From positions 1 through 64,000 of the forward strand of contig NZ_BJUK01000001.1 of assembly GCF_007989625.1 (NCBI RefSeq): 64,000 nucleotides of DNA, written 5' to 3'. Below are positions 7,487-15,855 of the stretch, in pieces. Source of the DNA: Bisbaumannia pacifica. Lineage in GTDB: Bacteria; Pseudomonadota; Gammaproteobacteria; Pseudomonadales; Halomonadaceae. The position numbers were made by a program, and so were the translations under genes. The notes under the pieces were generated by a model that had not been told where the DNA came from, did not search any database, and saw only the letters and a list, made by a program, of their open reading frames with translations. The first letter of the stretch is position 1. Each line of letters begins with the position of its first letter.

Positions 7487-8806
7487 CTATTTCGGCTCTA
7501 TCTTGTCCTCCTCTTCGCCTGGCCACCAGGCGGGACGCTCCCGGTCCCACTCCGTCTGCACCAGTTGTCCCAGCACCCGCCCCCGGTGGCGCAGCATCCG
7601 CCACTCGGCCTCCAGGCGGTGGCGCATCCATTGCCAGCCGTTCTCGTCGGCGCGGGTAAAGGGGCCGCCCCGGGCGATGGCGCGGCGGTAGACCGCCAGG
7701 CAGCGCTCGGCGCAGCATGCCTCGTCATAGGCCGCCGCCGTGGTCAGGGCGCCCTCCCGCAGAGGATCTCGTGACGCCGGCTCGCTCAGCGCCAGCAGGG
7801 CCGTCGCCATGGCCTCGGCGTCGTCCTCGGCCAGCAACCGGCCGTTGTGCCCGGAGACCACCACCTCGCGCACTCCGGGCGCATCCACGGCCACCACCGG
7901 CAGGCCGGCGGCCATGGCTTCCACCAGCACCATGCCCTGGGTCTCGCTATGGGAGGCGAAGGCGAAGAGATCCATGGCGTGGTAGGCATCGATCAGCGCC
8001 TGGCCCTGCAGGCCCCCGGTGAAATGCAGCCGCCCCGCCACCTCCCGGCGCACGGCGCTCGCCTCGAGGCCCTGCCGTGCCTCCCCCTCGCCCACCACCA
8101 GGGCATGCAGGCGCGGCTCCCGCACCAGGGCCTGGGCCAGGGCCTCGCCGAGGAAGTCGAGGTTCTTCTCCCGGGCCAGGCGCCCCAGGTGCCCGACCAC
8201 CAGGGCGGAGGCGGGAATCCCCAGGCGCCGCCGCCACGCTTCGCCCCGGCCCCGGGCGAAACGCGCCGTGTCGACGCCACTGGGCACCACGCTGAGGTGG
8301 GGATTGGCGCCACGCTCCAGCAGCAGGTCGCGAATGCTCTCGCTGGGGGCGATCACCTCGTCGCAGAGGCGGGTGTATTGCGTAGCCAGGGCGATGGCGA
8401 AACGCCGCATGCGCGGCGAGTCGCCAGGCACATAGTGGGTGTAGTGTTCGTAGAGGGTGTGATGGGTAAAGACCAGCGGCAGGCCATAGGTCTCGGCGGC
8501 CCGGGCCGCGGTATCGCCCAGCAGGAAGGGATGATGGGAATGCAGGATATCCGGCTCGAAGGCCTCGATCGCCTCGTGGAGCCGGCCGGGAATCGGCACC
8601 GGCAGGGAGAAATCGCTGCCGTTGAAGTGCTGCACGGCGGCCACCCGCACCACGTCTGGTTCCGCCTCGGGCTGCCCCGTCAGGCGTGGCGCCACCACCC
8701 GCACCCGGTGACCCTGGGCCTGTAGGCGGCGGGTCAGGCGCAGCACCGACTCGCTGACGCCCCCCACGATGGGCTGGTAGGTATTGGTGAACATCATCAC
8801 CTTCAC
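7487..8806 (-). CDS. glycosyltransferase family 4-type (GT-B)
   Basis: 439 residues. The N-terminal GT4 acceptor domain starts MKVMMFTNTYQPIVGGVSES. The C-terminal nucleotide-sugar domain contains VVGHLGRLAREKNLDFL and the E-x7-E motif in SETQGMVLVEAMAAGLPVVA. I chose the GTG at 8806 because GGGAGA lies 7 bases upstream and homology-like sequence begins there. Family members transfer sugars to lipid or polysaccharide acceptors at the inner membrane. No polysaccharide cluster surrounds it, so it may glycosylate a lipid. The last 60 residues are Trp/Arg-rich and unusual in composition. Confidence 0.88.
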   Translation of the reverse strand: MKVMMFTNTYQPIVGGVSESVLRLTRRLQAQGHRVRVVAPRLTGQPEAEPDVVRVAAVQHFNGSDFSLPVPIPGRLHEAIEAFEPDILHSHHPFLLGDTAARAAETYGLPLVFTHHTLYEHYTHYVPGDSPRMRRFAIALATQYTRLCDEVIAPSESIRDLLLERGANPHLSVVPSGVDTARFARGRGEAWRRRLGIPASALVVGHLGRLAREKNLDFLGEALAQALVREPRLHALVVGEGEARQGLEASAVRREVAGRLHFTGGLQGQALIDAYHAMDLFAFASHSETQGMVLVEAMAAGLPVVAVDAPGVREVVVSGHNGRLLAEDDAEAMATALLALSEPASRDPLREGALTTAAAYDEACCAERCLAVYRRAIARGGPFTRADENGWQWMRHRLEAEWRMLRHRGRVLGQLVQTEWDRERPAWWPGEEEDKIEPK

Positions 8807-9029
8807 GGGCAGTCTCCCAGGGACGCAACGACGAGGGTCGGCCGCGGCGACATGCGCCGGGGGGCTCTGCCGTTCAAGATAGTCGAGGCGAGCCCCCGAC
8901 CAGGCGACGGCCGGCGACGACACACCTCTGATCAATAATAATGACCTAATGTTCAACGCAGGGGCCGTCCTCCCGGGCCGGAGGGCCTGCTAGACTAGCG
9001 ACATTTGACCACTCGGAGAGCAGCCCGGT

Positions 9030-10097
9030 ATGGCACAACGTATCGCGATAATTCCCGGCGACGGTATCGGCAAGGAGGTCATGCCCGAGGGCGTACGCGT
9101 CCTCGAGGCGGCGGCACGGCGCTTCGGCCTCGACCTGGAACTCGAGGCCTTCGACTTCGCCAGCTGCGACTACTACCTCGAGCACGGCCAGATGCTGCCC
9201 GACGACTGGTTCGAGACCCTCAAGGACTTCGACGCCCTCTTCTACGGCGCCGTGGGCTGGCCCGAGACGGTGCCCGACCATGTCTCCCTGTGGGGCTCGC
9301 TGCTGCAGTTCCGGCGCCGCTTCGACCAGTACATCAACCTGCGCCCCTGCCGGTTGCTGCCCGGCATCCAGAGCCCCCTGGCGGGCCGCGAGCCCGGCGA
9401 TATCGACTTCTATGTGGTGCGCGAGAACACCGAGGGGGAGTACTCCAGCGTCGGCGGCAGGATGTTCGAGGGCACCGAACGGGAGATCGTCATCCAGGAG
9501 ACGGTGATGACCCGCCACGGCACCGACCGGGTGCTGAAGTTCGCCTATGAGCTGGCCCGTTCACGCCCCAGGAAGAAGCTGACGTCGGCCACCAAGTCCA
9601 ACGGCATCGCTATCACCATGCCCTGGTGGGACGAACGCGTCGCCGCCATGGGCGAGCGTTACCCGGAGGTGGCGGTGGACCAGTTCCATATCGATATCCT
9701 CACCGCCAACTTCGTGATGCACCCGGACTGGTTCGACGTGGTGGTGGCCAGCAACCTCTTCGGCGATATCCTCTCCGACCTAGGCCCGGCCTGTACCGGC
9801 ACCATCGGCGTGGCGCCCTCGGCCAATATCAACCCCGAGGGGACCTTCCCCAGCCTCTTCGAGCCAGTGCACGGCAGCGCCCCGGATATCGCCGGCAAGG
9901 GCATCGCCAACCCCATCGGCCAGATCTGGTCCGGCGCCATGCTGCTCGAGCACCTGGGCCACCGGGAGGCCGCAGACGCCGTCGTCGACGCCTTCGAGGC
10001 GGTGCTCACCGAGGGCGACAGGCGCGTCCTGACACCGGATGTGGGAGGCACCGGCACCACCGAGGCGCTGGGACGAGCCATCGCCAGTCGACTCTAG
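9030..10097 (+). CDS. ttuC: tartrate dehydrogenase / D-malate dehydrogenase (decarboxylating)
   Basis: 355 residues of the isocitrate/isopropylmalate dehydrogenase fold. It has the N-terminal IAIIPGDGIGKEV, the TtuC-type GAVGWPETVPDHVSLWGSLL loop, RPCRLLPGI, VRENTEGEYSSVGG, the metal-binding NLFGDILSDLGPACTG and the NAD-site EPVHGSAPDIAGKG. The GWPETVPDHVSLW segment separates this family from LeuB. It oxidises tartrate or D-malate with NAD+ and Mn2+/Mg2+ in the cytoplasm. GAGAGCAGCCCGGT precedes the ATG. It is monocistronic, with no dedicated tartrate transporter or regulator adjacent. Confidence 0.92.
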   Translation: MAQRIAIIPGDGIGKEVMPEGVRVLEAAARRFGLDLELEAFDFASCDYYLEHGQMLPDDWFETLKDFDALFYGAVGWPETVPDHVSLWGSLLQFRRRFDQYINLRPCRLLPGIQSPLAGREPGDIDFYVVRENTEGEYSSVGGRMFEGTEREIVIQETVMTRHGTDRVLKFAYELARSRPRKKLTSATKSNGIAITMPWWDERVAAMGERYPEVAVDQFHIDILTANFVMHPDWFDVVVASNLFGDILSDLGPACTGTIGVAPSANINPEGTFPSLFEPVHGSAPDIAGKGIANPIGQIWSGAMLLEHLGHREAADAVVDAFEAVLTEGDRRVLTPDVGGTGTTEALGRAIASRL

Positions 10098-10267
10098 GCT
10101 CACGCCACTCGCAATGATCCTGGCGGCCAGGGCATCGTAGTGGGCAGTAGGTCCTTCCGGCCCCCTTTCTGCATGGGCGCTCTCGAGTGTCAACGGCCCC
10201 TACCGTCTAGAAGAACGCCGCCGCGCCCCCTATGCTGCCTTGGTCACCCTGGAACGAGAGCCCTGCC

Positions 10268-10804
10268 ATGCCACGCCTTCTGCCCTGCCTCGCCGTTCTG
10301 CTACCGCTGGTCGGCTGCACCGGTCTGCCCACCGGGACCCAGGCGGTCTCCGACTTCGACCTGGAGCGCTACCTGGGCACCTGGTACGAGATCGCCCGTC
10401 TGGATCATCGCTTCGAGCGAGGCCTGGACTGCGTGACCGCCGACTACGCCCTCCGCGAGGATGGGCAGATCCGCGTGCGCAACCGCGGCGTCGATCTCGA
10501 CAGCGGCGAAGTCGACGAGGCCGAGGGGCGCGCCGAGCCGGTGGGGGCCGTGGACCGGGGACGCCTCAAGGTCAGCTTCTTCGGCCCCTTCTATGGCGGC
10601 TATAACGTCCTGGCCCTGGATGACGACTATCGATGGTCGCTGGTGGCAGGCCCCAACCGCGACTACCTGTGGATCCTGGCCCGTACGCCGACGCTGGATG
10701 CCGCCACCTACGCGGCCCTGGTCGACGAGGCCGCCGCCCTGGATTTCCCCGTCGAGGCGCTGATCGAGGTGGAACAGGGCGACGCCTGTGCCCCCTACCG
10801 CTGA
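10268..10804 (+). CDS. blc: outer-membrane lipocalin lipoprotein (Blc-like)
   Basis: 178 residues. It has a lipoprotein signal peptide with lipobox LVGC (Cys at about residue 17), then the lipocalin GxW motif in YLGTWYEIARLDHRFERGL, the YNVLALDDDYRWSLVAGPNRDYLWILAR strands and a C-terminal helix. Bacterial lipocalins bind fatty acids or lysophospholipids at the outer membrane and are often stress-induced. The start at 10268 is chosen because the signal peptide begins there; an earlier in-frame codon adds residues without signal-peptide character. Residue +2 after Cys is Gly, consistent with outer-membrane sorting. Confidence 0.9.
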   Translation: MPRLLPCLAVLLPLVGCTGLPTGTQAVSDFDLERYLGTWYEIARLDHRFERGLDCVTADYALREDGQIRVRNRGVDLDSGEVDEAEGRAEPVGAVDRGRLKVSFFGPFYGGYNVLALDDDYRWSLVAGPNRDYLWILARTPTLDAATYAALVDEAAALDFPVEALIEVEQGDACAPYR

Positions 10805-10921
10805 GGGGCCGGGAGTTACAGGATGGCACCGGCTTTTTCATCGCCTCGACCCCGACGCTTGTCGTCGCCAGCAAAGCTGGTGATGGTGCCGACACGGAAC
10901 GGCAAGTACAGAAGGCGCCCT

Positions 10922-11914
10922 ATGCTCAGTCAATGGATCGATCTCACCCTCGCCGAACGGGTCCCCGATACCGAAGGGCGGCTGCCCTTCGGCCACTATC
11001 GGCAGTGGGAACCGGGCGTCCTCGAGCTGCTGCCCAGCCAGCCCCAGCCCCAGGCCAGGGCCTGCGTGATCTCGGTGGGCGTGCACGGCAACGAGACCGC
11101 GCCGATCGAGTTGCTGGGAGAGTTGCTGTCGCGCCTGGAAGCCGGCCAGCTGCGCCTCGGCGCGCCGGTCCTGCTGATCCTCGGCAACCTGCCGGCCATT
11201 CGCGCCGGCGAGCGCTTTATCGACACCAACCTCAACCGCCTCTTCCAGCGCGGCCAGGACCGCCAGGGCGACGAGCCCGACCGGGCCCGCGCCCTGATGG
11301 CCGCGGTGGATGCCTTCTACGCCCGCCATGCCGGCGCTCCTCGCCTGCACTATGACCTGCATACCGCCATCCGCGACAGCCGCTTCCCGCGCTTCGCCGT
11401 CGAGCCCCATGCCGAGGCCCACACCGCTGCCGAGCAATGGCGCTGGCTGGCCGCCGCCGGTCTCCAGGCGGTACTGCATCAACACCAGCACAGCTGGACC
11501 TTCTCCCACTACTCCAAGCACTACCACGGCGCCCAGGCCTTCACCCTGGAGCTGGGCAAGGTGGCGCCCTTCGGCGGCAACGACCTGGTGGCCCTGCGCC
11601 CCATGCGCGGCCTGCTGGAGGCCCTGATCGAGGGCCGCGAGCCCCCGGGGCAAGCCCCCGCCGCCATGGCCTTCTTCCGGGTCGAGCACGAATTGATGCG
11701 CCGCTCCCGGGACTTTTGCCTGCACTTCGCCGACGAGACCGCCAACTTCACCGAATTCGCCCCAGGCAGCCTGCTGGCCAGCGATGGCGAGGCCGGCGAC
11801 TTCCGGGTCGGCGACACGCCCCTGGCGGTGGTCTTCCCCAATGCCAACGTGGAGGTCGGCGCCCGGGCCGCCCTGCTGGTGAAGCCCGGCCCGGTACCGG
11901 AGGGCAGCGATTAA
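10922..11914 (+). CDS. astE: succinylglutamate desuccinylase
   Basis: 330 residues of the AstE/AspA zinc-carboxypeptidase-like family. Zinc ligands lie in SVGVHGNETAPIELL and in the later LHYDLHTAIRDS. ELGKVAPFGGNDL carries the catalytic Glu region, and the C-terminal beta-domain has ANFTEFAPGSLLASDG. It performs the last step of the arginine succinyltransferase pathway, N-succinylglutamate to glutamate plus succinate. The ATG at 10922 is where family similarity starts. The rest of the ast operon is not here; instead a basic-amino-acid ABC importer follows 222 bases downstream, giving an uptake-plus-catabolism context for arginine. Confidence 0.9.
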   Translation: MLSQWIDLTLAERVPDTEGRLPFGHYRQWEPGVLELLPSQPQPQARACVISVGVHGNETAPIELLGELLSRLEAGQLRLGAPVLLILGNLPAIRAGERFIDTNLNRLFQRGQDRQGDEPDRARALMAAVDAFYARHAGAPRLHYDLHTAIRDSRFPRFAVEPHAEAHTAAEQWRWLAAAGLQAVLHQHQHSWTFSHYSKHYHGAQAFTLELGKVAPFGGNDLVALRPMRGLLEALIEGREPPGQAPAAMAFFRVEHELMRRSRDFCLHFADETANFTEFAPGSLLASDGEAGDFRVGDTPLAVVFPNANVEVGARAALLVKPGPVPEGSD

Positions 11915-11935
11915 CGCTAGAAAAACGCAAGAATT

Positions 11936-11951
11936 TGGAAAATTAATTCCA
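11936..11951. promoter_or_regulatory. AT-rich inverted repeat upstream of the amino-acid ABC operon
   Basis: TGGAAAATTAATTCCA is a 5+6+5 inverted repeat in the AT-rich part of the astE-ABC gap. Its symmetry and AT core recall an ARG box, but it lacks the TGAAT half-site. It is only a candidate operator. Confidence 0.3.
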
Positions 11952-12136
11952 TTTACAACAATAAGTTAGAGGATAAGCATTCATGCACCCCGCCCCACAC
12001 CTAGACGAAAGTCGTATAGCGCCGACTCGACCGCACTCTGTCAGGGGATGCCCAGGCTGGTAGAATCGCCAGCCTTTCGCATCCGCCATGCTGAAATCGC
12101 CATCCCCGGATGGCCATCCCGACCTGGAGCCGAGTT

Positions 12137-12907
12137 ATGGCCGCAACGCCGTTACCGCTGGAAGTTCGTAATATCAAGAAACGCTTCGGCGACACCGAGG
12201 TCCTCAAGGGCCTCTCCCTGCAAGCCAAGCAGGGCGACGTCATCACCCTGATCGGGGCCTCCGGCTCCGGCAAGAGTACCTTCCTGCGCTGCATGAACCT
12301 GCTGGAGCAGCCCGACGAGGGCGACCTGATCGTGCATGGCGAGGAGATCCGCTTCAAGCAGACCAAGCATGGTCGCGAGCCCGCCGACTGGAAGCAGGTG
12401 GTGCGCATGCGCGCCAAGCTCTCCATGGTCTTCCAGGGCTTCAATCTCTGGTCGCACATGACCCTACTGGAGAACATCATCGAGGCCCCGGTGAATGTGC
12501 TCGGCAAGCCCAAGAAGGAGGCCATCGACCAGGCCCATGCCTTGCTCGAACGGGTCGGCCTCTCCCATCGCGCCAACGCCTACCCGGCGCAGATGTCCGG
12601 TGGCCAGCAGCAGCGCGGCGCCATCGCCCGGGCCCTGGCCATGGACCCGGAAGTGATGCTCTTCGACGAGCCCACCTCGGCGCTGGACCCGGAGCTGGTG
12701 GGGGACGTGCTCAAGGTGATGCGCGACCTGGCCGAGGAAGGCCGCACCATGGTGGTGGTGACCCACGAGATGAGCTTCGCCCGGGACGTCTCCAGCCAGG
12801 TGATCTACCTCCACGAGGGCCTGGTGGAAGAGGCCGGCGCGCCCCAGGACGTGCTCAACAACCCGCAATCGCCGCGCCTGAAGCAGTTCCTGGCGCCCAA
12901 GTACTGA
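12137..12907 (+). CDS. basic amino acid ABC transporter, ATP-binding protein (HisP/AotP-like)
   Basis: 256 residues of the polar amino-acid uptake ATPase family: Walker A GASGSGKST, Q-loop VFQGFNLWSHMT, signature MSGGQQQR, Walker B VMLFDEPTSALDPE and the H-loop VVTHEM. The N-terminal insertion VHGEEIRFKQTKHGREPADW and the LEVRNIKKRFGD start are typical of HisP/ArtP/AotP. It energises import of histidine, arginine, lysine or ornithine. The ATG at 12137 is preceded by GGAG; an earlier in-frame ATG lacks similarity. First gene of a four-gene set on the plus strand. Confidence 0.92.
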   Translation: MAATPLPLEVRNIKKRFGDTEVLKGLSLQAKQGDVITLIGASGSGKSTFLRCMNLLEQPDEGDLIVHGEEIRFKQTKHGREPADWKQVVRMRAKLSMVFQGFNLWSHMTLLENIIEAPVNVLGKPKKEAIDQAHALLERVGLSHRANAYPAQMSGGQQQRGAIARALAMDPEVMLFDEPTSALDPELVGDVLKVMRDLAEEGRTMVVVTHEMSFARDVSSQVIYLHEGLVEEAGAPQDVLNNPQSPRLKQFLAPKY

Positions 12908-12920
12908 GCGGGAGACGATC

Positions 12921-13622
12921 ATGCTAGATCTGCACGGCTATGGCCCACGGCTGCTGGAAGGCGCCGGGGTGACCCTTCAACTGGCGCTGTTGTCGCTGCT
13001 GCTGGCCCTGGTGCTGGGACTGCTGGCGGCCAGTGCCAAGATGTCCCGCAGCTGGCTGCTGCACAAGACCGCCACCCTCTATACCACCGTGATTCGCGGG
13101 GTGCCGGACCTGGTGCTAATGCTGCTGCTGTTCTTCGGCGGCCAGATGGGCCTCAACCTGCTCACCGACCTGCTCTACGACCGCACCGGCATCGATCTGT
13201 TTATCAATCTCAACGCCTTCGCCGCCGGGGTGCTGACCATCGGCTTCATCTTCGGCGCCTATATGTGCGAGACCTTTCGCGGCGCCTTCCTGGCCGTGGA
13301 GCATGGCCAGATCGAGGCGGGCAAGGCCTACGGCATGAGCAACTGGCTGGTGTTCCGGCGCATCCGCTTCCCGCAGATGATGCGCCACGCCCTGCCGGGA
13401 CTCTCCAACAACTGGATGGTGCTGCTCAAGACCACCGCCCTGGTCTCGGTGATCGGGCTCTCGGACATGGTACGGGTCGCCGCCGAGGCCTCCCGGGCCA
13501 CCCATGAGCCCTTCACCTTCCTGATCCCGGTCGCCGTCATCTACCTCATGATCGCCAGCGTCTCCGAGTGGGCCTTCGCCCGCCTGCAGAAACGCTACAA
13601 CGTCGGCTTCGGGGAGCACTGA
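12921..13622 (+). CDS. basic amino acid ABC transporter permease (HisQ/AotQ-like)
   Basis: 233 residues with about five membrane helices and the permease EAA loop visible as EAGKAYGMSNWLVFRRIRFPQMMRHALPGLSNNW. The N-terminus GYGPRLLEGAGVTLQLALLSLLLALVLGL is typical of HisQ. It forms a heterodimeric channel with the next gene product. It starts 13 bases after the ATPase stop with GGGAGACGATC as ribosome site and ends 2 bases before the next start. Confidence 0.92.
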   Translation: MLDLHGYGPRLLEGAGVTLQLALLSLLLALVLGLLAASAKMSRSWLLHKTATLYTTVIRGVPDLVLMLLLFFGGQMGLNLLTDLLYDRTGIDLFINLNAFAAGVLTIGFIFGAYMCETFRGAFLAVEHGQIEAGKAYGMSNWLVFRRIRFPQMMRHALPGLSNNWMVLLKTTALVSVIGLSDMVRVAAEASRATHEPFTFLIPVAVIYLMIASVSEWAFARLQKRYNVGFGEH

Positions 13623-13624
13623 AC

Positions 13625-14347
13625 ATGGAACTCACGACCTGGCTCAACGAGCTGCTATCCGACAACCTGATCTTCACCCCCCAGACCCTCGGCTACTACT
13701 GGGAAGGCCTGGTGACCACCACCCAACTGGTCTTCCTGTCGCTGCTGGCCGGCCTGGTGCTGGCGGTCCCCCTGGCCATCGGGCGCAGCTCCGGGCGGCG
13801 CTGGATCAGCCTGCCGATCTACGCCTACACCTATGTGTTCCGCGGCACGCCACTGCTGATCCAGCTCTACCTGATCTACTACGGGGTGGTGTTCTTCGAC
13901 GGCATTCAGGAGACCTTCCTGTGGCCGATGCTGCGCGAGGCCTTCTACCCGGCGCTGATCGCCTTCACCCTCAACACCGCGGCTTACACCACCGAGATCT
14001 TCCGCGGCGCCATCAAGGCGACCCCCAGGGGCGAGATCGAGGCGGCCCGGGCCTATGGCATGTCCCAGGCGCTGATGATGCGTCGTATCATCCTGCCCAG
14101 CGCCTTTCGCCGCGCCCTGCCGGCCTACGGCAACGAGGTGATCTTCATGCTCCACGCCAGCGCCATCGCCAGCGTGGTGACCCTGATGGACCTCACCGGG
14201 GCGGCCCGCTTCGTCTATGCGCGCTACTACGCCCCCTTCGAGGCCTTCCTCTTCGTCGCGGCGATCTACCTCTGCCTGACCTTCGCCATCCTCTACTTCT
14301 TCCGCTTCCTGGAGAAACGCCTGCTGGCTCACCTCAAGCCGGCCTGA
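13625..14347 (+). CDS. basic amino acid ABC transporter permease (HisM/AotM-like)
   Basis: 240 residues. YYWEGLVTTTQLVFLSLLAGL at the N-terminus, YVFRGTPLLIQLYLIYYG and the EAA loop EAARAYGMSQALMMRRIILPSAFRRALPAYGNE identify the HisM partner. The ATG at 13625, two bases after the preceding stop and preceded by GGGGAGC, is preferred over an upstream in-frame start that would overlap hisQ. It forms the translocation pore with the product at 12921-13622. Confidence 0.92.
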   Translation: MELTTWLNELLSDNLIFTPQTLGYYWEGLVTTTQLVFLSLLAGLVLAVPLAIGRSSGRRWISLPIYAYTYVFRGTPLLIQLYLIYYGVVFFDGIQETFLWPMLREAFYPALIAFTLNTAAYTTEIFRGAIKATPRGEIEAARAYGMSQALMMRRIILPSAFRRALPAYGNEVIFMLHASAIASVVTLMDLTGAARFVYARYYAPFEAFLFVAAIYLCLTFAILYFFRFLEKRLLAHLKPA

Positions 14348-14350
14348 ACT

Positions 14351-14368
14351 CGCCGGCCTCGGCCGGCG
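14351..14368 (+). terminator. short hairpin between permease and binding-protein genes
   Basis: An 8-bp perfect GC stem (CGCCGGCC/GGCCGGCG) with a 2-base loop lies four bases after the hisM-like stop. No T-run follows at once. It may be a partial terminator or an mRNA-stabilising stem that separates the permease genes from the binding-protein gene, which usually needs higher expression. Confidence 0.45.
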
Positions 14369-14483
14369 TCAAACAAACGTTGGGAAATTGGCCGTGGCCC
14401 CCTTCCGGGAGTCATCAAGCTGCGCTACCTTGGCCTTGATCGCTATTCCGGTTCAATCCTCTAGAACAACAGGAAAACGCACC

Positions 14484-15236
14484 ATGAAAAAACTGCTGAC
14501 TGTCTCCATCCTCGGCGCCGCCCTGGTCGCCGGCACCGCCCAGGCCCGCGACTATGACCACGTGCGCTTCGGCGTCGACGTGCCCTACGAGCCCATGGAG
14601 TATCGCCTGCCCAGCGGCGAGCTGACCGGCTTCGATATCGACCTGGGCAACGCCCTCTGCGAAGAGATCGGCATCACCTGCGAATGGATCGTCCAGGAGT
14701 GGGACGGCATCATCCCCGGCCTGATGTCGCGCAACTACGACGCCATCATGTCGTCCATGACCATCAACGACGAGCGTCGCCAGACCGTACGCTTCTCCGA
14801 CCCCTACTTCACCCCGCCCAGCGCCTGGTTCGCCCCGGCGGAGAGTGACATCGACTCCCTGGAGGGCATGGCCATCGGCGTGCAGCGCGGCACCCTGCAG
14901 GACAACTATGTCACCGACCTGTTCGGCGACGTGGCCAGCATCAGCCGCTACTCCACCGCCGACGACATGGTGCTGGACATGGAGGCCGAGCGCCTGGACA
15001 TCGTCTTCCTCGATTACCCGGTGGGCAAGTCCACCCTGCTGGATAGCGAAGAGCGCGACTACGTCGTGGTGGGCGAGATGATCACCGAGCCCAAGGAGTA
15101 CTTCGGCGACGGTTTCGGCATCGCCTTCCGTCAGCGTGATGAGGCCCTGGCCGAGCGCTTCAACGAGGCCCTGGCCACCCTGCGCGAGAACGGCACCTAC
15201 GACGAGATCTACCAGCGCTACTTCGGCGAGGAGTAA
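14484..15236 (+). CDS. basic amino acid ABC transporter periplasmic substrate-binding protein
   Basis: 250 residues. A Sec signal peptide (MKKLLTVSILGAALVAGTAQA, cleavage near residue 21) precedes a family-3 solute-binding fold with FGVDVPYEPMEYRLPSGELTGFDIDLGNALCEEIG, the SMTINDERRQTVRFSDPYF strand and GVQRGTLQDNYV. This is the HisJ/ArgT/AotJ type that captures cationic amino acids. The ATG at 14484 begins the signal peptide and has an AGGAAAACGCACC ribosome site. It lies 136 bases after the permeases and is followed by a clear intrinsic terminator. Confidence 0.92.
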   Translation: MKKLLTVSILGAALVAGTAQARDYDHVRFGVDVPYEPMEYRLPSGELTGFDIDLGNALCEEIGITCEWIVQEWDGIIPGLMSRNYDAIMSSMTINDERRQTVRFSDPYFTPPSAWFAPAESDIDSLEGMAIGVQRGTLQDNYVTDLFGDVASISRYSTADDMVLDMEAERLDIVFLDYPVGKSTLLDSEERDYVVVGEMITEPKEYFGDGFGIAFRQRDEALAERFNEALATLRENGTYDEIYQRYFGEE

Positions 15237-15253
15237 GCGCGCCACCGCCCCAC

Positions 15254-15282
15254 GCCCCCGGCCACGACCGGGGGCTTTTTTT
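15254..15282 (+). terminator. intrinsic terminator of the amino-acid ABC operon
   Basis: An 8-bp GC stem (GCCCCCGG/CCGGGGGC, 15254-15275) is followed directly by seven T residues (15276-15282). This is the most canonical rho-independent terminator in the window. Confidence 0.92.
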
Positions 15283-15292
15283 GTCCGTTCGC

Positions 15293-15745
15293 TTACCCAT
15301 GGGCACCCGGCAGGTGGGCGCCCTCCCCCGGGTCGGGTAGCTCGTCCTCGCCCAGGGGCCGCGAGAGTTCGCGGAGTATCCCGCAGGCCTCGGCCTCGGC
15401 CTCGCCGTTGCAGCGTGCCCGCAGCGTCACCAGGGCCGTCTCCAGGGCCTGGAGCTGGCGAATCCGCGCCGCCACATGCGCCAAGTGGGCATCGATCAGG
15501 CCATTGACCTCGTGGCAGGGTCGCTCGGGGTGGTCGTGATAGGCCAGCAGGGTGCGGATCTCCTCCAGGGTCATGTCCAGGGCCCGGCAGTGACGAATAA
15601 AGGCCAGTCGCTCGGCGTGGCGCTCGCCATACTGGCGGTAGTTGGCGGCGCTGCGGGCCGGCGCCGGCAGGAGCCCCTCCCGCTCGTAGTAGCGAAGGGT
15701 CTCCACCCCGCAACCGCTCTGGCGGGCCAGCTCTCCGATACGCAT
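15293..15745 (-). CDS. cadR: Cd(II)/Pb(II)-responsive MerR family regulator
   Basis: 150 residues. The MerR HTH (RIGELARQSGCGVETLRYYEREGLL) is at 2-26, then a dimerisation helix and metal-binding cysteines at Cys77, Cys112 and Cys121. These are the positions used by CadR/PbrR-type sensors of Cd2+, Pb2+ or Zn2+ (a CHE-type Cys77 plus a C-terminal pair). The second of two close ATGs is chosen because GAGGAGG is six bases before it; the first ATG abuts that site. The tail ends HLPGAHG, a short His-containing extension as in CadR. It is divergent from the metal ATPase gene and shares a promoter region with it. Confidence 0.92.
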   Translation of the reverse strand: MRIGELARQSGCGVETLRYYEREGLLPAPARSAANYRQYGERHAERLAFIRHCRALDMTLEEIRTLLAYHDHPERPCHEVNGLIDAHLAHVAARIRQLQALETALVTLRARCNGEAEAEACGILRELSRPLGEDELPDPGEGAHLPGAHG

Positions 15746-15788
15746 CCTCATCCTCCTCGGTGTCTCTCCTGGGCTTCTCCCTCTCCCC

Positions 15789-15819
15789 TTGACCCTGTAG
15801 TGGCTACAGGGTGTGTACT
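15789..15819 (+). promoter_or_regulatory. MerR/CadR-type promoter and operator of cadA
   Basis: A -35 box TTGACC (15789-15794) and a -10-like TGTACT (15814-15819) are 19 bases apart, the long spacing of MerR-activated promoters. Between them lies the near-perfect dyad ACCCTGTAG-TGG-CTACAGGGT (15792-15812). A metal-loaded CadR would untwist this spacer to activate transcription toward cadA at 15856. Confidence 0.88.
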
Positions 15820-15855
15820 TCGAGCCTACCCCAAGCTCACCAAGGAGTCACACGG

